From JBJXHN01 sp046233135 (lineage in GTDB: Bacteria; Pseudomonadota; Alphaproteobacteria; Rhodospirillales; Rhodospirillaceae), in NCBI GenBank assembly GCA_046233135.1, contig JBJXHN010000004.1, positions 744,001 through 808,000 on the forward strand: a stretch of DNA of 64,000 nt, read 5' to 3'. The position numbers and the translations under genes are program-made. The notes under the pieces were generated by a model that was given only the letters and a program-made list of their open reading frames with translations, searched no databases and had not been told where the DNA came from. Positions within the stretch are counted from its first letter, which is position 1, and every line of letters begins with the position of its first letter. This document shows positions 7,055-15,602 of the stretch, in pieces.

Positions 7055-7708
7055 ATGGATGTAAACCCGCGGAAAGTGCCGAGGCAGGCACGCGGCAAGG
7101 CCACCGTTGACACGATTATCGAAGCGACCACTCAGGTTTTGCTGAAGGAAGGATACGACCGCTTCACCACCACCCGTGCCGCCGAGCGGGCGGGGGTCAG
7201 CATCGGGTCGCTCTATCAGTATTTTCCCAACAAGGCGGCGCTGGCCTCTGCCGTGATCGACCGCTGCTGCGAGAATTTTCTCGGCGCTTTCGAACAGGCG
7301 CTGGCGGGGCGGCAGCGGACAACGCTCGCCGAATGTATCCACGCGATTGTCGAGGTGACGCTGATTTCCCATCACCTGACGCCGGAGCTGCACCGGATCG
7401 TTCTGGATCTCGCCCCCCGCATCGGGGTCGCGGACAAGGCTGTCCATGTCAGCCGGGCGGCGACCCGGGCGATCGAGGGCATGTTGCGGACCCATGCGGA
7501 CGAAATTGCGCCCGATATCGATCTGGTCCTTGCCGCAACCATGATCGAAACCCTGCTGGAGGCGGTCTCTCACCGGGCGGTGCTCGCCGAGGCGGACGCG
7601 TCCGGTGGGATGCCGGTGGCCGAAGAGGCTACCCGGATGATCCACAGCTATCTGGCGCCCGGTGGCTTAAGGGGCGATGGTCCGGTGGACAGTCCTCCCT
7701 TGGCCTGA
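7055..7708 (+). CDS. TetR/AcrR family transcriptional regulator
   Basis: A 217-residue TetR regulator. The DNA-binding helix-turn-helix lies at about residues 20-60: TVDTIIEATTQVLLKEGYDRFTT followed by RAAERAGVSIGSLYQYFPNKAAL. The C-terminal ligand domain is not diagnostic. Genes of this kind usually repress themselves and a divergent neighbour, here the cupin gene at 6479-6922. The 3' end overlaps the convergent methyltransferase gene by 42 bases. The ATG is preceded by GGTATCCCAG without a strong Shine-Dalgarno; in-frame alternatives further in would cut the conserved arm, so I keep this start. Confidence 0.88.
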   Translation: MDVNPRKVPRQARGKATVDTIIEATTQVLLKEGYDRFTTTRAAERAGVSIGSLYQYFPNKAALASAVIDRCCENFLGAFEQALAGRQRTTLAECIHAIVEVTLISHHLTPELHRIVLDLAPRIGVADKAVHVSRAATRAIEGMLRTHADEIAPDIDLVLAATMIETLLEAVSHRAVLAEADASGGMPVAEEATRMIHSYLAPGGLRGDGPVDSPPLA

Positions 7709-8539
7709 CGCGGACTCCTTGATCCGGTACAGGGACAGAAGGCTCATGTGGCGCAGCACCGGCAGGACGCAGAACGGTGCCAGCCAGCGCCATCGCCGAC
7801 GGTGCATGTCGAAGTAGGACCAGCGGTTCTGCATCGTGACCCTGGCATCCCAGTGATCCAGATGGGTCGGACGGGGGGTGCCGAAGCGGAAGGGTGCGGC
7901 AAAGCGCGGCAGAACGTCGTGCCGGTTCGGCTTGTTCACCATGACATGCGAAATCGTCTCCACCAGCAGTCGTCCGCCCGGGAAGTGGTCCGCCAGCCGG
8001 CTCCACAGGGCGCGCAGGGCGTCTTCGGGCAGGTACATCACCAGCCCTTCGGCGAGAAGCAAGGGCGGCGGCGTGGTGGGAACGGCGCTCAGCCAGTCGG
8101 CTTCCAGCACCGATCCTGACAGCCGGATATGGCGGTCCGAAGGGGGCGGCAGATACCGGTCCCGGACCGCCATGGCATCGGGCAGATCCAGGTCGATCCA
8201 GCGGGCACGGCCGTTGTCCAGGCGCTGCGACCGGGCATCCAGACCGGCACCCAGGGTGACCACGGTGCCGTTCGGAACCTCCGCCAGATAGGCCGCCACC
8301 AGCCGGTCTATCAGCCAGGTGCGGATGGCGATGCCGGCTTGGGTTTTCCAGGCCCCCGTCATCCGGGAATCGTCGAAGGCCAGATCCTGAAGGATGCGCA
8401 CGGCCTGGGGGTCGCGCACCAGACCGTCGGGGCGCCGGGTTTCCACCGCGCGCGCCCACAGGGGAATCAGCAGCGTTTCTTCCACACCGCTCAGAAGCGC
8501 TGCGCCGGAATCCACCTGGGTCGTATCCGGGGTCACCAT
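7667..8539 (-). CDS. Class I SAM-dependent methyltransferase, LCM family
   Basis: A 290-residue protein of the leucine carboxyl methyltransferase-like family (the Mycobacterium 'putative SAM-dependent methyltransferase' type). It shows the glycine-rich SAM motif TVVTLGAGLDARSQRL, the acidic IDLDLPDAMAVR strand, and the post-motif PPPLLLAEGLVMYLPEDALRAL. Members methylate carboxyl or hydroxyl groups of small molecules; the substrate here is unknown. I choose ATG 8539 (MVTPDTTQVD) because GGAAAGGAG lies 4 bases upstream; the frame extends to 8575 without a better site. It is divergent from the metallophore ABC operon by 199 bases and converges with TetR, overlapping its end. Confidence 0.85.
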   Translation of the reverse strand: MVTPDTTQVDSGAALLSGVEETLLIPLWARAVETRRPDGLVRDPQAVRILQDLAFDDSRMTGAWKTQAGIAIRTWLIDRLVAAYLAEVPNGTVVTLGAGLDARSQRLDNGRARWIDLDLPDAMAVRDRYLPPPSDRHIRLSGSVLEADWLSAVPTTPPPLLLAEGLVMYLPEDALRALWSRLADHFPGGRLLVETISHVMVNKPNRHDVLPRFAAPFRFGTPRPTHLDHWDARVTMQNRWSYFDMHRRRWRWLAPFCVLPVLRHMSLLSLYRIKESASGQGRTVHRTIAP

Positions 8540-8738
8540 CAGTCTCCTTTCCATCGGCGGCTTGATGACCGGCATCTAGCCCCCTGCCGCCCGCGCCGGC
8601 AAGGCATCCCCGGGGCAGGCGGCAGGGAAAGTCCCGATCCCCGCGACTCGGGACGGATCGTGGTGGCGGCGACCGGCGATGCCGTCCTTTATCGGTCCTT
8701 CACGGGCGGCAGCCCTCGGGAGGAAAAGGAGGATCGGT

Positions 8739-10517
8739 GTGGCGGGCAACAGCATGCAGGTGGACTGGCGGGGATTGATCGCTCTGGCGGGGCGGCGCAA
8801 GCCAGGGTTCCTGGCTGCCTGTGGCCTGACCATGGCTTCGGTCGTGTTGGCGCTGGCGCCCTTTCTGCTGGCCGCTCTGCTGGCCCGGGATGCGGTGTCG
8901 GAAGGGCCGACGGGGGCAGGACTGGCCCTGGCCCTGGCGGTGTGCCTGATCGCCCATCCCCTGGTCGTCGCCCTGGCGTCCGTGCTGGCCCACTTCTCCG
9001 CTTTCGACGTGCTTTTTCTCCTGCGCCGGGACCTGGTGGCCAAGATGACCCGGCTGCCCCAGGCGGTGTTCCTGAAACGGCCGGCCTCCGCCCTGAAGCG
9101 GGTGCTGTTCGAAGAGGTCGAAACCCTGGAGCTGTTTCTCAGCCACCAGATGCCCGACGTCCTGGCCTGTGTGGCCGTGCCGCTGGTGACGGTGGCGATC
9201 CTGGCGGTGGTCAGCTGGCCGCTGGCCCTCGCCTGCCTGGCGGTGGTGCCCCTGATCATGGTTGCCCAGCGCTGGATGATGCGGGGGCATGCCGCGCGGA
9301 TGGGCGAGTACTTCGGGCGCATCGGTGCTTTCGGGACCGGTGCTGCGGACTATGTCCGGGGGCTGGAAACCATCCGGGGCATGGCCGGCGGTGCCCTGCT
9401 GGTGGAGGATCTGAAAGGGCAGGCGTCGGGCTTTCGGGACTTCGCCGAAACCTGGTTCGGCCAATGGGGGCCGGGGTGGAGCGTCTATTCGACGGTGGCC
9501 ATCGCAGCACCGGCGGTCGTGCTGCCGGTGGGGCTGCTGCTACACGGGGCGGGGGTGACGCCGCTGGAAGACCTGATCTTCGGCCTGTTCGTCGCCACCG
9601 GCCTGGGCGGGCCGCTGGTGAAGATGACGATCTATGGCGAGATCACCCTGCGGGTAGCCCAGGCCCACCGCAAGATCCGCCAGCTGATGGACGAGCCGGA
9701 GCTGCCCACCCTGCCACCGGCTCCGCCGCCCGTCGACGGAACCCTGTGTTTCGACTCCGTCAGCCTGGCCGTCGATGGCCGGGCGGTGCTTCGGGACGTG
9801 AGCTTCACGGTGCCGTCGGGCAGCCTGACCGCTGTCATCGGTCTGTCGGGGGCGGGGAAGACCACACTGCTGCGCCTTGCGTCCAATGCCTTGAGTCCGG
9901 ATCGCGGGCGGGTGAGTCTGGGGGGATGCGATCTGCGCTCTCTGCCGCCCGAGATGCTGGCCCGGCATATCGGCGTGGTTGCCCAGGGCACCTTTCTGTT
10001 CGATGACACCCTGGCCGCCAACATTGCGGTTGGCCGGCGGGACGCCACTGCTGCCGACGTGGAAGCGGCGGCAGTGGCGGCGGGCTGCCACGACTTCATC
10101 CGCGCCTTCCCCGACGGCTATGACACCCGCGCCGGGGAAGGCGGGCGGCGGTTGAGTGGCGGTCAGCGTCAGCGGATCGCCCTGGCGCGGGCGCTGCTGG
10201 CCGAGGCGCCGGTGCTGCTGCTGGACGAAGCGACGGCCTTCGTCGACCCCTGGCAGGAAGCCCGCCTGCAGCAGGCGGTGAACAAACTGGTGGGCCGGCG
10301 GTCCGTGGTCGTGGTCTCCCACCGCCTGAACAGCGTGATCGACGCCGACCAGATCATCTTCCTGCATCAGGGCCGGGTGGCGGCGAAGGGGGATCATGCG
10401 GCGCTGCTGGCCACCTGCCCGGACTACGCCGCCCTGTGGCAGGTTCAATGCGCCAACCTGGATTGGAACCTGCGGGCGGAAGGGCCGGAGCCCGTGCAGG
10501 AAGGAGTGGTGTCATGA
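8739..10517 (+). CDS. ABC transporter, fused permease-ATPase (YbtP-like metallophore importer half)
   Basis: A 592-residue type I exporter-fold ABC half-transporter: about six membrane segments (residues 25-300) then a nucleotide-binding domain with Walker A GLSGAGKTT, signature LSGGQRQRIALARALL, Walker B VLLLDEATAFVD and H-loop VVVSHRL. The start is GTG 8739, since AAGGAGG ends six bases before it. Its stop overlaps the ATG of a second such half-transporter, so they should form a heterodimer. Together with the AraC regulator, TonB receptor and RhtX/FptX-like permease downstream, the set resembles YbtPQ/IrtAB, which import ferric siderophores despite exporter folds. An export role cannot be excluded. 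No recognisable Fur box lies in the 199 bases upstream. Confidence 0.85.
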   Translation: MAGNSMQVDWRGLIALAGRRKPGFLAACGLTMASVVLALAPFLLAALLARDAVSEGPTGAGLALALAVCLIAHPLVVALASVLAHFSAFDVLFLLRRDLVAKMTRLPQAVFLKRPASALKRVLFEEVETLELFLSHQMPDVLACVAVPLVTVAILAVVSWPLALACLAVVPLIMVAQRWMMRGHAARMGEYFGRIGAFGTGAADYVRGLETIRGMAGGALLVEDLKGQASGFRDFAETWFGQWGPGWSVYSTVAIAAPAVVLPVGLLLHGAGVTPLEDLIFGLFVATGLGGPLVKMTIYGEITLRVAQAHRKIRQLMDEPELPTLPPAPPPVDGTLCFDSVSLAVDGRAVLRDVSFTVPSGSLTAVIGLSGAGKTTLLRLASNALSPDRGRVSLGGCDLRSLPPEMLARHIGVVAQGTFLFDDTLAANIAVGRRDATAADVEAAAVAAGCHDFIRAFPDGYDTRAGEGGRRLSGGQRQRIALARALLAEAPVLLLDEATAFVDPWQEARLQQAVNKLVGRRSVVVVSHRLNSVIDADQIIFLHQGRVAAKGDHAALLATCPDYAALWQVQCANLDWNLRAEGPEPVQEGVVS

Positions 10518-12301
10518 CGCGGGTTCTGTCGCTGATCGCCCTGGCCGGGCCGCATCGCCGGCGTATCCTCGGGGCCGTGGCGTGGTGGACCCTGGAGAAC
10601 CTGGTGTCCGTCCTGCCCCTCGCGGTGATGGTGGGGGCGGTGGCCTGGATCACCGGTCCCGGGCCGGTTCGGATGCCCGACGCCGGGTCGCCGGCGGGGG
10701 CGCTGCTGGCTTTCGCGGCCATGGCGGGGGCGTTGCTGCTGCGCTGGGCGGTCTTCCATAGGGGTGCGCGACTGGCCTATACGGCCGGCTACCGCACCAC
10801 CTGCCGGCTGCGGATCGCGCTGGTGGAGCATCTGCGACGCCTGCCGGCTTCGGCTTTCGATACCCGGGACAGTGCGGCGGTGACCGCTACCCTGATGAAC
10901 GATCTGGCGTTGCTGGAGATCTTCCCCGGCACCGTTCTGCCCCGCCTGCTGGCCGGGCTGGCGCTGCCGGTGGTGGCGGTGGCGGCGGGGCTGGCGGTCG
11001 ATCTGCGATTGGGGGGGATCCTGGCGGTGACCGTCCTGCTGGCCTGGGGCAGCTTGTGGCTGGGGCATCGCGTCTGGCACCGGGCATCCGTCCGGCGCAG
11101 CCAGGCCATGGGGCGACTGAACAGCCGGCTGATGGAATTCGTCCTGGGTATCCCGGTGATCCGGGCCTTCGGTCTGACCCTGGAACGCCTGGATCATGCG
11201 CGTCAGGCCCTGGGCGCGGCGCGGGACACCAACCGTGCCCTGGTCGGCAGCAGCGTGGCCGGTGCCGTGCTGGCGCCGCTGGTGCTGTCGCTGGGGTTGG
11301 CCCTGGTCCTGTGGCTGGCCGGGCAGGAGATGGCGGCGGGCAGCCTGGAGGTCGCCGGCTTCGTTCTTTATGTGCTGTTCGGTCTGCGTCTGGTGGCGCC
11401 CTTGCAGGAATTGGCCGAGTTCGGCGTGCTGACCCATCAGATGGTACAGGCCAAGGACCGGGTGGCGGCCTTGCTGGCGACTCCGTCCGTGACCGATCCC
11501 GCTGATCCCCGGCAGCCGGCCGGGCAGGAGATCCGTTTCGAAGCCGTCTCGCTGGTGCACGGGGACGGGACGGAGGCGCTGCGGCAGGTGTCCTTCACGG
11601 CGCCGGCCGGTGGCATCACCGCCATCGTCGGCGAAACCGGGGCGGGGAAATCGACCCTGCTGCGCCTGCTGACCCGGTCGCGGGAACCTACCGGTGGGCG
11701 GATCCTGATTGGCGGGGTCGACCTGCGCGATCTGGCTCCGGAAACGCTGGCCGGGCTGATTGGCCTGGTGTCGCAGGAACCCGCCCTGTTCGGCGTCAGT
11801 GCGCGCGACAATATCCGGCTCGGTCGTCCCGGCGCCGGCGACGACGAGGTGGAAGCCGCCGCCCGGGCGGCACGCTGCCATGACTTCATCACCGCCCTTC
11901 CCGAGGGGTATGACACGGTTCTGACGAATGCCGGAGCCGCCCTGTCCGGTGGGGAGCGCCAGCGCTTGAGCCTCGCCCGCCTGTTCCTGAAGGACTGTCC
12001 CATCCTCCTGCTGGACGAGGCAACCGCGTCGCTGGATGTGGAGAACGAACGGCTGGTTCAGGACGCCCTGCAGGATCTCGCCCGGGGCAAGACGGTGCTG
12101 ACCATCGCCCACCGGCTGTGGACGATCCGGACGGCCGACCACATCGTCGTGCTGGAAAACGGGCATCTGGTGGAACAGGGAACCGACGTCGCCTTGCGGG
12201 ATCAGAACGGCGCCTATGCCCGCTTGTGGGAAGCCCTGAAAACAGCCCCGGGGTGGCGGGGGGCGTCTGCAAGAGACCAGAATGAGCGTCCTCTCAATTG
12301 A
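10514..12301 (+). CDS. ABC transporter, fused permease-ATPase (YbtQ-like metallophore importer half)
   Basis: The partner half-transporter, 595 residues: an N-terminal membrane domain (first helix near ILGAVAWWTLENLVSVLPLA) and an ATPase domain with Walker A GETGAGKST, signature LSGGERQRLSLARLFL, Walker B ILLLDEATASLD and H-loop TIAHRL. ATG 10514 overlaps the upstream TGA (ATGA), indicating translational coupling and a one-to-one heterodimer. Its stop codon lies inside the Fur-box-like sequence at 12295-12314. Both ATPase sites look catalytically complete, unlike many heterodimeric exporters with one degenerate site. The inferred role is inner-membrane transport of a metal-siderophore complex. 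Confidence 0.85.
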   Translation: MTRVLSLIALAGPHRRRILGAVAWWTLENLVSVLPLAVMVGAVAWITGPGPVRMPDAGSPAGALLAFAAMAGALLLRWAVFHRGARLAYTAGYRTTCRLRIALVEHLRRLPASAFDTRDSAAVTATLMNDLALLEIFPGTVLPRLLAGLALPVVAVAAGLAVDLRLGGILAVTVLLAWGSLWLGHRVWHRASVRRSQAMGRLNSRLMEFVLGIPVIRAFGLTLERLDHARQALGAARDTNRALVGSSVAGAVLAPLVLSLGLALVLWLAGQEMAAGSLEVAGFVLYVLFGLRLVAPLQELAEFGVLTHQMVQAKDRVAALLATPSVTDPADPRQPAGQEIRFEAVSLVHGDGTEALRQVSFTAPAGGITAIVGETGAGKSTLLRLLTRSREPTGGRILIGGVDLRDLAPETLAGLIGLVSQEPALFGVSARDNIRLGRPGAGDDEVEAAARAARCHDFITALPEGYDTVLTNAGAALSGGERQRLSLARLFLKDCPILLLDEATASLDVENERLVQDALQDLARGKTVLTIAHRLWTIRTADHIVVLENGHLVEQGTDVALRDQNGAYARLWEALKTAPGWRGASARDQNERPLN

Positions 12302-12314
12302 GAACGATTTGCAA
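12295..12314. promoter_or_regulatory. Fur-box-like operator
   Basis: The 20-base CAATTGAGAACGATTTGCAA (reverse strand TTGCAAATCGTTCTCAATTG) resembles proteobacterial Fur boxes with TGAGAA and TTGCA half-sites. It overlaps the stop codon of the second ABC gene and lies 62 bases before the AraC gene, so iron could control the regulator and downstream receptor separately. Confidence 0.6.
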
Positions 12315-12376
12315 TAGCAGATCGGGGTGATAGGCTTCGGAAGTGTCTTTCCTGATCCTGTCCGAGGCGTCCGACC

Positions 12377-13453
12377 ATGCAGCCGCAGCCGCCCGCTTCC
12401 CGTTCCGCGTCCTCGTCGATGGGGGCGCCATCCCTTCCCGTGTCCGGTACGGACCCCTCGCGCGGCGGGGCGGGGGACGGTTACCCCCTGTTCCGGGAAC
12501 GGCTGACCGGCGCCGTGGGGGCGGCGGCAGAGCCGGCCCGCGTGCAGGGGCGGTATGCGGATATCCTGCTGCGGCCGGGCTTGCTGCTGATGGTGCGGGA
12601 CCTGGTGACGCTGGGGGATCTGCACGGACGCAAGGACGTGGGGCCGGCGATCCAGGTGGGGATCATGCTGGAAGGGGCCGGAACGTCGCGGCTGGGCGGC
12701 CATGCGGGCAGCGTTCCGTTTCCGGCGGGGAAGATGTCGGTGATGCTGATCGACCAGCCGGCCTCCTCGGAATTCTTCGTGCCGGCCGGCACCACCTTGC
12801 GCTACCTGGACATCCGCTTCGACCGGTCGTTCCTTGATACGATCCTGCCCGACCACCCGTTGCTGACCGAGGCGGACCTGGTCGACGCCACCATGCGGGC
12901 CTGCGGTGTCAGCTTCGCCCTGATGGACCTGACGCCGGCCATGAAGCGCACGGCCGCTGATATCCTTGGCCGCCAGGGAGACGAACCCTGCGACAAGCTG
13001 TTCCTGGAAGGGCGGGTGATCGAAGTGCTGTCCCATGCGGTGGAAGGCTTGACGGCCCGGAATGCCCTGGCCGATGGCGAGGGAATGCGCCTGCGCCTGT
13101 CGTCCCGCGACCGCCAGCGGGTGCGCGAGGCCCATGCCCTGCTGCTGTCCGACCTGGAACAAACACCGCGTTTGCGCGATCTGGCGCGGGCCGTCGGGCT
13201 GAACGAGAACAAGCTCAAGGTCGGCTTCCGGCAGCTCTACGGGAACTCGGTCTATGCCTATTTTCAGGAGCACCGGATGATGGAAGCCGCCGCCCTGCTG
13301 CGCGCCGGCGGTCAGACCGTGACCGATGTGGCCCTGGCCGTGGGGTATGCCAATCCCGCGCATTTCTCCAAGGTGTTCCGGCGCTGCCACGGCTATCCGC
13401 CGAGCGAACTCCTGCGCCGGGAAGGGGTTTCCGCTGCGAGGCGTTCGCAATAA
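12377..13453 (+). CDS. AraC-family regulator, PchR/YbtA-like
   Basis: A 358-residue regulator with a long, poorly conserved N-terminal ligand-binding region and a C-terminal AraC DNA-binding domain (about residues 255-350): LRDLARAVGLNENKLKVGFRQLYG, then VTDVALAVGYANPAHFSKVFRRCHGYPPSELLR. This double helix-turn-helix with the LNENKLK stretch is typical of PchR/YbtA/AlcR, which bind the ferric siderophore and activate its receptor and transporter genes. It lies between the ABC pair and the TonB receptor, after a Fur-box-like site. It is therefore the likely metallophore-responsive activator of the locus. The start ATG at 12377 is the only good in-frame option near the 5' end. Confidence 0.88.
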   Translation: MQPQPPASRSASSSMGAPSLPVSGTDPSRGGAGDGYPLFRERLTGAVGAAAEPARVQGRYADILLRPGLLLMVRDLVTLGDLHGRKDVGPAIQVGIMLEGAGTSRLGGHAGSVPFPAGKMSVMLIDQPASSEFFVPAGTTLRYLDIRFDRSFLDTILPDHPLLTEADLVDATMRACGVSFALMDLTPAMKRTAADILGRQGDEPCDKLFLEGRVIEVLSHAVEGLTARNALADGEGMRLRLSSRDRQRVREAHALLLSDLEQTPRLRDLARAVGLNENKLKVGFRQLYGNSVYAYFQEHRMMEAAALLRAGGQTVTDVALAVGYANPAHFSKVFRRCHGYPPSELLRREGVSAARRSQ

Positions 13454-13520
13454 AAACCCGATCGCCCGGGCTTTCCACCCGATTGCGTTGGCTGGCCCTC
13501 TGTCCTGCCTGATAGGTCCT

Positions 13521-13538
13521 GTGGGAACGAATTCTCAC
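13521..13538. promoter_or_regulatory. Palindrome upstream of the TonB receptor
   Basis: An 18-base imperfect palindrome with half-sites GTGRGAA and TTCYCAC lies 16 bases before the receptor start. It could be a second Fur or AraC-type site; it shares GAACGA with the site at 12295. Confidence 0.4.
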
Positions 13539-13553
13539 GAATGGAAAAGGGGC

Positions 13554-15602
13554 ATGGGCATGGGCAGGCTTCGGGAATCCTTTCTTGCGACCGTGGCGGT
13601 GGCGGTTCTGGTGCCGGGGATCACCCGGGCTGCGGAGGATCGTCCGGCGGCAGAGCCGGTGATGCTGGACGCGGTCACGGTGACCGCAAGCAAGCGGACC
13701 CAGGCGCTGGACGAGGTGGATGGGGCGATTTCCGTGCGGACGGACCTGGATCTGGAAGAGGCGGGGGTGATCCGGCTTCAGGATCTGGACAAGGTGGTAC
13801 CGGGCCTGATGATCAATGACCGGGGGAACCGGGCCTATTCGAACGTGACCATCCGGGGCATCAATTCATCGGACTATTACAATCCGGCGGTCCAGATCTA
13901 TGTGGACGGCGTGCCCCAGGATCCGGCTGATTTCGCCCAGGGCCTGCTGGACGTGGAGCGCGTGGAAGTGCTGCGCGGTCCCCAGGGAACGCTGTACGGC
14001 CGGCTCGCCCATGGGGGCGTGATCAACGTGATCACCCGGAAACCCGAGGACCGGGTGGATGTCCGGGTTCGCGGCAGTGTCGGCTATCCCGAGCAGTCCG
14101 GCAGTGTTTCCGCCTCGGCCCCCATCGTCGAGAAGGCGCTTTACGCCGGCATCGCCGTCAGCGGCAGCCACGATTACGGTCGGGTGGACGACGTGGCCAC
14201 CGGTGACGAGAACATCGACGGCGGGCACGAAGTGAACGGCCGGATCCAGCTGCGCTACGCCCCCACCGGCGGCCCGCTGGACGTCACCGCGACCCTGCGG
14301 CGGGACTACCTGTCGACGTCCGAGGAAGTGTATCTGAGGGAAGCCGACCTGGACTCGCGCACCTATGACAGTGCGGCCCAGGGGGAAATCGGATCGCTGG
14401 AACGCACCGTGACCACCGCCAGCCTGAGCGCCGACTACGATATCGGCGTCGGGACCCTGACCAGCATTTCGTCCTATCAGACCCGGGATATGGACCGGTC
14501 CGTGTCCGGCCATCCCAATCCCGAGGAACAGCAGACCTGGTCGCAGGAAGTGCGCTATGCCTTCAGCGACGTGGGCGCCTGGAGCGGCGTCGGCGGGCTG
14601 TACGCCCAGAACACCGCCTTCAAGCGGACCGACTTCGGCTATGCGGGCTATACGGGCATGTCGGTCAACAAGGTGGAGGGCCAGTCCTACGCCGCCTTCG
14701 GCGAGGTGACCTACAGTATCACGCCGACGGTGGATATCACCGGCGGCATGCGCTGGTCCCTGGATACCGCCCATATCGATTACCAGCGGCAGGCGTCCTT
14801 TCTGCCGGCGATGTCGCTGGAAAACCGCGATGCCTTCATGAACGTGTCGCCCAAGCTGTCGATCGGCTGGCAGGTGACGCCGGATCATCGCCTGTACGCG
14901 CTGGTCAGCCGGGGCTTCAAGCCGGGTGGCTTCAACCATACCGTGGCCAGCGCCATGGACGAGATGGCCTACGATTCCGAGACCTCCACCAACGTGGAAG
15001 TCGGCTGGACCGGCCGGGCTTTCGACGGGCGGCTGGAAACCCGGATGGGCGCCTATTGGATCGAAACCGCCGACAAGCAGATCTATGTCGGGCCGGTGGG
15101 ATCCCAATACCTGCGCAACGCCGGCAGCGCGCGGAGCCTGGGACTCGAACTCGAAGCGACCTTGCACCCGACGGATGCCCTGATGGTGACCTTCGGCGGC
15201 ACCGCCGGCCGCTCCACCTTCGTCGACGCCGAGGATCCGGCCACCGGCGCGGATTACAGCGGCAACCGGGTGCCCTATGCGCCGGACTACACGATCCGGG
15301 CACAGGCGCGCTACAGCGTGCCGCAAACGGCCATCGACGGGGACCTGAGCCTGCGGGCGGCCGTGGCGTTCAACAGCAAGAGCTACTTCGACGAAGCCAA
15401 TACCCTGTCCCAGGACGGTTATGCCATCGTCGATCTGTCGGTGAACCTGGTGACCGACAAGGGCATGGCGTTGAGCCTGTTTGCCGATAACGTGACCGAC
15501 AAGGTCTATCGGACCTCCAGCTTCGATTTCGGCGGCGGCGACGTGCGCAGCACCATCGGCGAGGGCCGGGTGGTGGGCTTGCGGGGGAGCATGGCCTTCT
15601 GA
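13554..15602 (+). CDS. TonB-dependent outer-membrane siderophore receptor (FyuA-like)
   Basis: A 682-residue receptor. A signal peptide (LATVAVAVLVPGITRAAED) is followed by a TonB-box-like segment (LDAVTVTASKR), a plug domain (VDGAISVRTDLDLEEAG to GTLYGRLAHGGVINVITRKPED) and a C-terminal 22-strand barrel ending in GRVVGLRGSMAF with terminal Phe. The family moves ferric chelates across the outer membrane using TonB-ExbBD. Order and context (AraC, ABC pair, RhtX-like permease) point to a yersiniabactin/pyochelin-like or other non-native metallophore, but the ligand cannot be read from sequence. Start ATG 13554 has AAAAGGGG upstream; ATG 13560 is also possible. The stop overlaps the start of the next gene (TGATG). 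Confidence 0.92.
   Translation: MGMGRLRESFLATVAVAVLVPGITRAAEDRPAAEPVMLDAVTVTASKRTQALDEVDGAISVRTDLDLEEAGVIRLQDLDKVVPGLMINDRGNRAYSNVTIRGINSSDYYNPAVQIYVDGVPQDPADFAQGLLDVERVEVLRGPQGTLYGRLAHGGVINVITRKPEDRVDVRVRGSVGYPEQSGSVSASAPIVEKALYAGIAVSGSHDYGRVDDVATGDENIDGGHEVNGRIQLRYAPTGGPLDVTATLRRDYLSTSEEVYLREADLDSRTYDSAAQGEIGSLERTVTTASLSADYDIGVGTLTSISSYQTRDMDRSVSGHPNPEEQQTWSQEVRYAFSDVGAWSGVGGLYAQNTAFKRTDFGYAGYTGMSVNKVEGQSYAAFGEVTYSITPTVDITGGMRWSLDTAHIDYQRQASFLPAMSLENRDAFMNVSPKLSIGWQVTPDHRLYALVSRGFKPGGFNHTVASAMDEMAYDSETSTNVEVGWTGRAFDGRLETRMGAYWIETADKQIYVGPVGSQYLRNAGSARSLGLELEATLHPTDALMVTFGGTAGRSTFVDAEDPATGADYSGNRVPYAPDYTIRAQARYSVPQTAIDGDLSLRAAVAFNSKSYFDEANTLSQDGYAIVDLSVNLVTDKGMALSLFADNVTDKVYRTSSFDFGGGDVRSTIGEGRVVGLRGSMAF

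Noticed and set aside
10445..13450. A 1001-codon open frame on the minus strand opposite the ABC and AraC genes
   Set aside because: Same cause as above: no start signal, Gln/His/Gly-rich translation and no recognisable domain. The plus strand has all ABC motifs.
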